Assembly: GCA_016789905.1 (NCBI GenBank)
Contig: JAEUQC010000043.1
Location: 1-48,663 of the forward strand
DNA length: 48,663 nt
Direction of reading: 5' to 3'
Origin: Bryobacterales bacterium
GTDB lineage: Bacteria > Acidobacteriota > Terriglobia > Bryobacterales > Bryobacteraceae
Positions 46,436 through 48,663 of this stretch are shown here, piece after piece (within the stretch, counting starts at the first letter, position 1; every line of letters begins with the position of its first letter). The notes below the pieces were generated by a model. It was not told the DNA's origin. It saw nothing but the letters and a program-made list of their open reading frames with translations, and searched no databases. Both the position numbers and the translations under genes were made by a program.

Positions 46436-46451
46436 TGGGGCAAATGCCCCA
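46436..46451. promoter_or_regulatory. Inverted repeat upstream of the respiratory operon
   Basis: TGGGGCA-AA-TGCCCCA is a perfect 7-bp inverted repeat with a two-base centre, about 72 bases before the presumed sigma-54 start point. That is a workable place for an NtrC-type enhancer; it could also be a small RNA hairpin. Between 46367 and 46516 there is no other gene. Confidence 0.4.
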
Positions 46452-46504
46452 TCTAAGGCGATTCGATTAGTAGCTATATCCCCCATTGCCCGCCGCCGTC
46501 CGCC

Positions 46505-46544
46505 ACAAATACAAAACGGGCGGCCCTGTCACCCGGGCCGCCCG
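46505..46544 (-). terminator. Rho-independent terminator after the Gfo/Idh gene 46570-47865
   Basis: CGGGCGGCCC (46517-46526) pairs perfectly with GGGCCGCCCG (46535-46544) around an 8-base loop. Read on the minus strand the stem is followed by TTTTGTATTTG, a usable T-rich tract. It insulates the sugar-oxidation genes from the respiratory operon. Confidence 0.75.
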
Positions 46545-46569
46545 CCACACCCAAAATTTCGTTCGATCT

Positions 46570-47865
46570 TTAGACCTTTGCCGGAACGATGTATGGCGCC
46601 CGGTAGGCCCGCGTCAGCATCTTGTTCGCTTCCGGGTCGTTCTTCACCGTCCAGGTCTTCTCATCCCAGTGCAGTGTCCGCCCCAGGCGATAGGAGACGT
46701 TGGCCAGGTGCATCAGCACGCACGACATCGCGCCTTCTTCAATCTCCGCCGTCAGGTTCTTCTGCGCGCGGCTCCGGACGCCGTCAATGAAGTTCTCAAA
46801 GTGCTTGTCCCGGTCCGAACGCGTCGGCCCCGGCTGCTGATCCCGTCCCATGTAGCTGTAGTACTTGTTGTACCCGTCAATCGCCAGATAGCCCTTGGAC
46901 CCGAAGAACGTATTGCCGATCGTGTTCCCCGGCCGCTCGCCGCCAATGCCGGCTTCATGATGGCTGTACCAGTGGCGCACTTCCATCGTCATCATTTTGG
47001 TCTTGCCGCCCACGTTGAACTCATAGGCCGCCGTCATTGTATTCGGCGTCTCCTGGTCGTCGTCGAACATAAACTTGCCGCCAATCCCGCTCACCTTCGT
47101 CGGGTGCGTCACGCCCAGCCCCCAGCGCGCAATGTCCACCTCGTGGATGCCCTGGTTGCCCAAATCGCCATTGCCCGTGTCCCAGAACCAGTGCCAGTTG
47201 TAGTGGAAGCGGTTCTTCGTGAACGGACGCAGCGGCGCCGGCCCGGTCCACATATCGTAATCCACACCCGGCGGCACCGGTTCCACTGGCGTCTTGCCAA
47301 TCGTGTTGCGCGCCTTGAAGCACAGTCCACGCGCCATGTAGATCTCACCGAACTCGCCCTCTTTCATCTTCTGCACGGCTTCCTGCAGCGCCGGTGACGA
47401 ACGGCTTTGGCTTCCCATCTGCACCATCCGGCCATACTTCCGCGCCGCCGCCACAATCTGTTTGGATTCGAACACGTTGTGCGAACACGGCTTTTCCACG
47501 TACACGTCCTTGCCCGCCTGGCACGCCCAAATGGTCTGGAGCGTGTGCCAGTGGTTCGGCGTCGCAATCGATACCGCGTCGATCGATTTATCGTCCAGCA
47601 CCTTGCGAATGTCGCGGAACACCGGCGGCGCCGTCTTCCCGCGTTTCTGCAGTGTGCCGACAAAGCGCTCGGAATGCGTATCGTCCACATCCACCAGCCC
47701 GGCCAACTCCACGTTGGGTATCGAAGTCCACGCACTCATGTGGCTGCCGCCGCGCCCGCCGCAGCCAACTACGGCCACGCGCACTGTCTCATTTGCGCTC
47801 TTCGCCGGTTTCACCGTCTGCGCCGCCAGCGCCGCGGAACTGAATATGAAATATCGCCTGTTCAT
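46570..47865 (-). CDS. Gfo/Idh/MocA-family oxidoreductase 2
   Basis: Dehydrogenase of 431 residues with an N-terminal export signal (NRRYFIFSSAALAAQ; Tat-like RR). NAD(P) site VAVVGCGGRGGSHMSAW (about 29-45), ATPNHWHTLQ and EKPCSHN (family Lys in EKP), catalytic-face motifs LGNQGIHEVDIARWGLG, and MEVRHWYSHHEAG. Likely oxidises or reduces a sugar at C3. AAGGAG lies four bases before ATG 47865. The DUF1080 gene ends 45 bases upstream; a perfect TATAAT on the minus strand (47915-47910) at its end might give this gene an extra promoter. Only distantly similar to the Gfo/Idh at 2640-3917. Confidence 0.93.
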   Translation of the reverse strand: MNRRYFIFSSAALAAQTVKPAKSANETVRVAVVGCGGRGGSHMSAWTSIPNVELAGLVDVDDTHSERFVGTLQKRGKTAPPVFRDIRKVLDDKSIDAVSIATPNHWHTLQTIWACQAGKDVYVEKPCSHNVFESKQIVAAARKYGRMVQMGSQSRSSPALQEAVQKMKEGEFGEIYMARGLCFKARNTIGKTPVEPVPPGVDYDMWTGPAPLRPFTKNRFHYNWHWFWDTGNGDLGNQGIHEVDIARWGLGVTHPTKVSGIGGKFMFDDDQETPNTMTAAYEFNVGGKTKMMTMEVRHWYSHHEAGIGGERPGNTIGNTFFGSKGYLAIDGYNKYYSYMGRDQQPGPTRSDRDKHFENFIDGVRSRAQKNLTAEIEEGAMSCVLMHLANVSYRLGRTLHWDEKTWTVKNDPEANKMLTRAYRAPYIVPAKV

Positions 47866-47910
47866 GGATCTCCTTGAAAGCAGCCGCCAGCAGGGCCGCC
47901 ACTGTAGGAA

Positions 47911-48531
47911 TTATATAGCGCCGCGCAGCCGCCTGTATTCGATATTCCGCAGCCCGCCCACCGTCCAATACGACATAAAACCCAGTGGCGTACACAGTTC
48001 CGTCTCCGCCTCCCGCAGTTCCACTCGCCGCCCCGCGATATCGGCGTCCACCACCAGCGCTTCGTTAATCCAACCGCGGATTCGCTTCTCCGTCACTTCC
48101 AGCCGGAACTTGTACCACCGGCCTTGGTCAAAATCCCGCGCCGTCGACGTGTCGTTCTCCGACGCGTCGTCCCCATCCAGGTTCGATAGACCCACCACCG
48201 TTCCATCCCAGCCCCCGTTCACCCACGTGCAAAACGAATCCCCTACCGGAAACGTGATCGACCCGAACATGTCGTTCCCGTCCAGCCGCGCCGCCTCAAA
48301 CCTCACCTCATACCCCGTCGTCGGAAATTCTCCCGCCCAGGTAATCCCGGTCAACCGCGCCTTGCCCAGTTCAATCACGCCGTCCTTCACCCGCACTTCA
48401 CCCCGTCCTCGGAACGGCGTCTCCTTCCAGCCTTTGAGTGTTACCCCATCGAACATCCGCACCCACTCCTGCCCGGCCGCGCCCCAGCCGCACAACACCG
48501 CCAACGCCGCCATCCGCAGACCAATCGTCAT
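47911..48531 (-). CDS. DUF1080 / 3-keto-disaccharide hydrolase family protein
   Basis: Exported 206-residue beta-jelly-roll protein: signal peptide (MTIGLRMAALAVLCGWGAAG), then WVRMFDGVTLKGWKE (the DUF1080 opening), VKDGVIELG, YEVRFEAARLDGNDMFGSITFPVG, GRWYKFRLEVTEKRIRGWINEALVVDADI and a closing LRNIEYRRL. The family includes enzymes that cleave 3-keto-glycosides, and it stands beside a Gfo/Idh dehydrogenase that could make or consume the keto sugar. ATG 48531 or ATG 48513 may be the start; the first is six bases from a GATAAT hexamer. Confidence 0.9.
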   Translation of the reverse strand: MTIGLRMAALAVLCGWGAAGQEWVRMFDGVTLKGWKETPFRGRGEVRVKDGVIELGKARLTGITWAGEFPTTGYEVRFEAARLDGNDMFGSITFPVGDSFCTWVNGGWDGTVVGLSNLDGDDASENDTSTARDFDQGRWYKFRLEVTEKRIRGWINEALVVDADIAGRRVELREAETELCTPLGFMSYWTVGGLRNIEYRRLRGAI

Positions 48532-48537
48532 GCCTCG

Positions 48538-48543
48538 ATTATC
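48538..48543 (-). promoter_or_regulatory. -10-like element before the DUF1080 gene
   Basis: Minus-strand GATAAT (48543-48538), 5/6 to consensus, is six bases from ATG 48531. A second candidate, TAGAAT (48651-48646), would give a leader of about 110 bases. Nothing else is seen in the last 130 bases. Confidence 0.35.
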
Positions 48544-48663
48544 CGCTACTCCCGTTCGCTCGCCCCATCGTCGCTACCTCTTGATGCGGGCCGCTTCGCC
48601 TTGCACTCTTTCACAGCACGCCGCCTTTCGATCAAGGATAGGGAGATTCTACACTACGCCGTT

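Overview
The window looks like the chromosome of an Acidobacteriota member, most likely the Bryobacterales/Solibacter branch. Evidence is the combination of a PadR regulator followed by an orphan MacB/FtsX-type permease (the acidobacterial 'ADOP' arrangement), two very large Oar-like TonB-dependent receptors with a carboxypeptidase-regulatory-like N-terminal domain, a DUF1501 + DUF1549/DUF1553 (planctomycete-type cytochrome) pair, Tat-exported Gfo/Idh/MocA oxidoreductases and a high GC content. No rRNA, tRNA, CRISPR array, transposase or phage gene was seen.

Layout. Bases 1-2590: the tail of an unknown gene, then a compact type II restriction-modification pair of the XhoI/PaeR7I family. Bases 2640-4633: Tat-exported Gfo/Idh oxidoreductase and a HEAT-repeat protein. 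Bases 4697-6858: a Vga/VmlR-like ABC-F ATPase and an unknown beta-rich protein, both on the minus strand. Bases 6890-9802: PadR regulator and ADOP permease. Bases 9799-14166 (minus): a serine hydrolase broken by two frameshifts, a PLP-dependent amino acid decarboxylase and mutL. Bases 14212-21378 (plus): Oar-like receptor 1, a strong terminator, an SMP-30 lactonase, and a sialidase-like/FAD oxidoreductase fusion. Bases 21375-26693 (minus): DUF1501, DUF1549/DUF1553 and M20 peptidase. Bases 26749-29943 (plus): Oar-like receptor 2. Bases 46570-48531 (minus): DUF1080 protein and a second Gfo/Idh protein, probably for 3-keto-sugar or glycoside catabolism.

The most remarkable part is 29945-46366: sixteen minus-strand genes with gaps of at most 16 bases, many overlapping by 1, 4, 8 or 20 bases. 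In transcription order they encode a CcoS-like peptide, Rieske protein, cytochrome b, a heptaheme cytochrome c, CcoN, CcoO, a CcoQ-like peptide, a heme-less two-helix protein, a GltD-like FAD/Fe-S oxidoreductase, a SafE-type copper membrane protein, CcoG, a 49-residue membrane peptide, the copper ATPase CcoI, a soluble hybrid histidine kinase, a lone receiver and an NtrC-family sigma-54 activator. This is a complete quinol-to-oxygen chain (bc complex plus cbb3 oxidase), its copper/assembly factors and its own signalling relay in one apparent transcription unit. No heme-bearing CcoP or cytochrome c1 is present; the heptaheme protein probably takes both roles. A sigma-54-like -24/-12 element and an inverted repeat lie just upstream.

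Across the whole window the plus strand is visibly G-rich up to about 21.4 kb and C-rich afterwards, largely regardless of gene direction, which would fit a replication terminus or an inversion boundary. The recognition site predicted for the restriction enzyme, CTCGAG, was found only once by eye. Several first genes of transcription units have a -10-like hexamer only 6-8 bases before the start codon, suggesting leaderless mRNAs. All coordinates and counts come from reading the sequence; family names come from recognised motifs, not searches.
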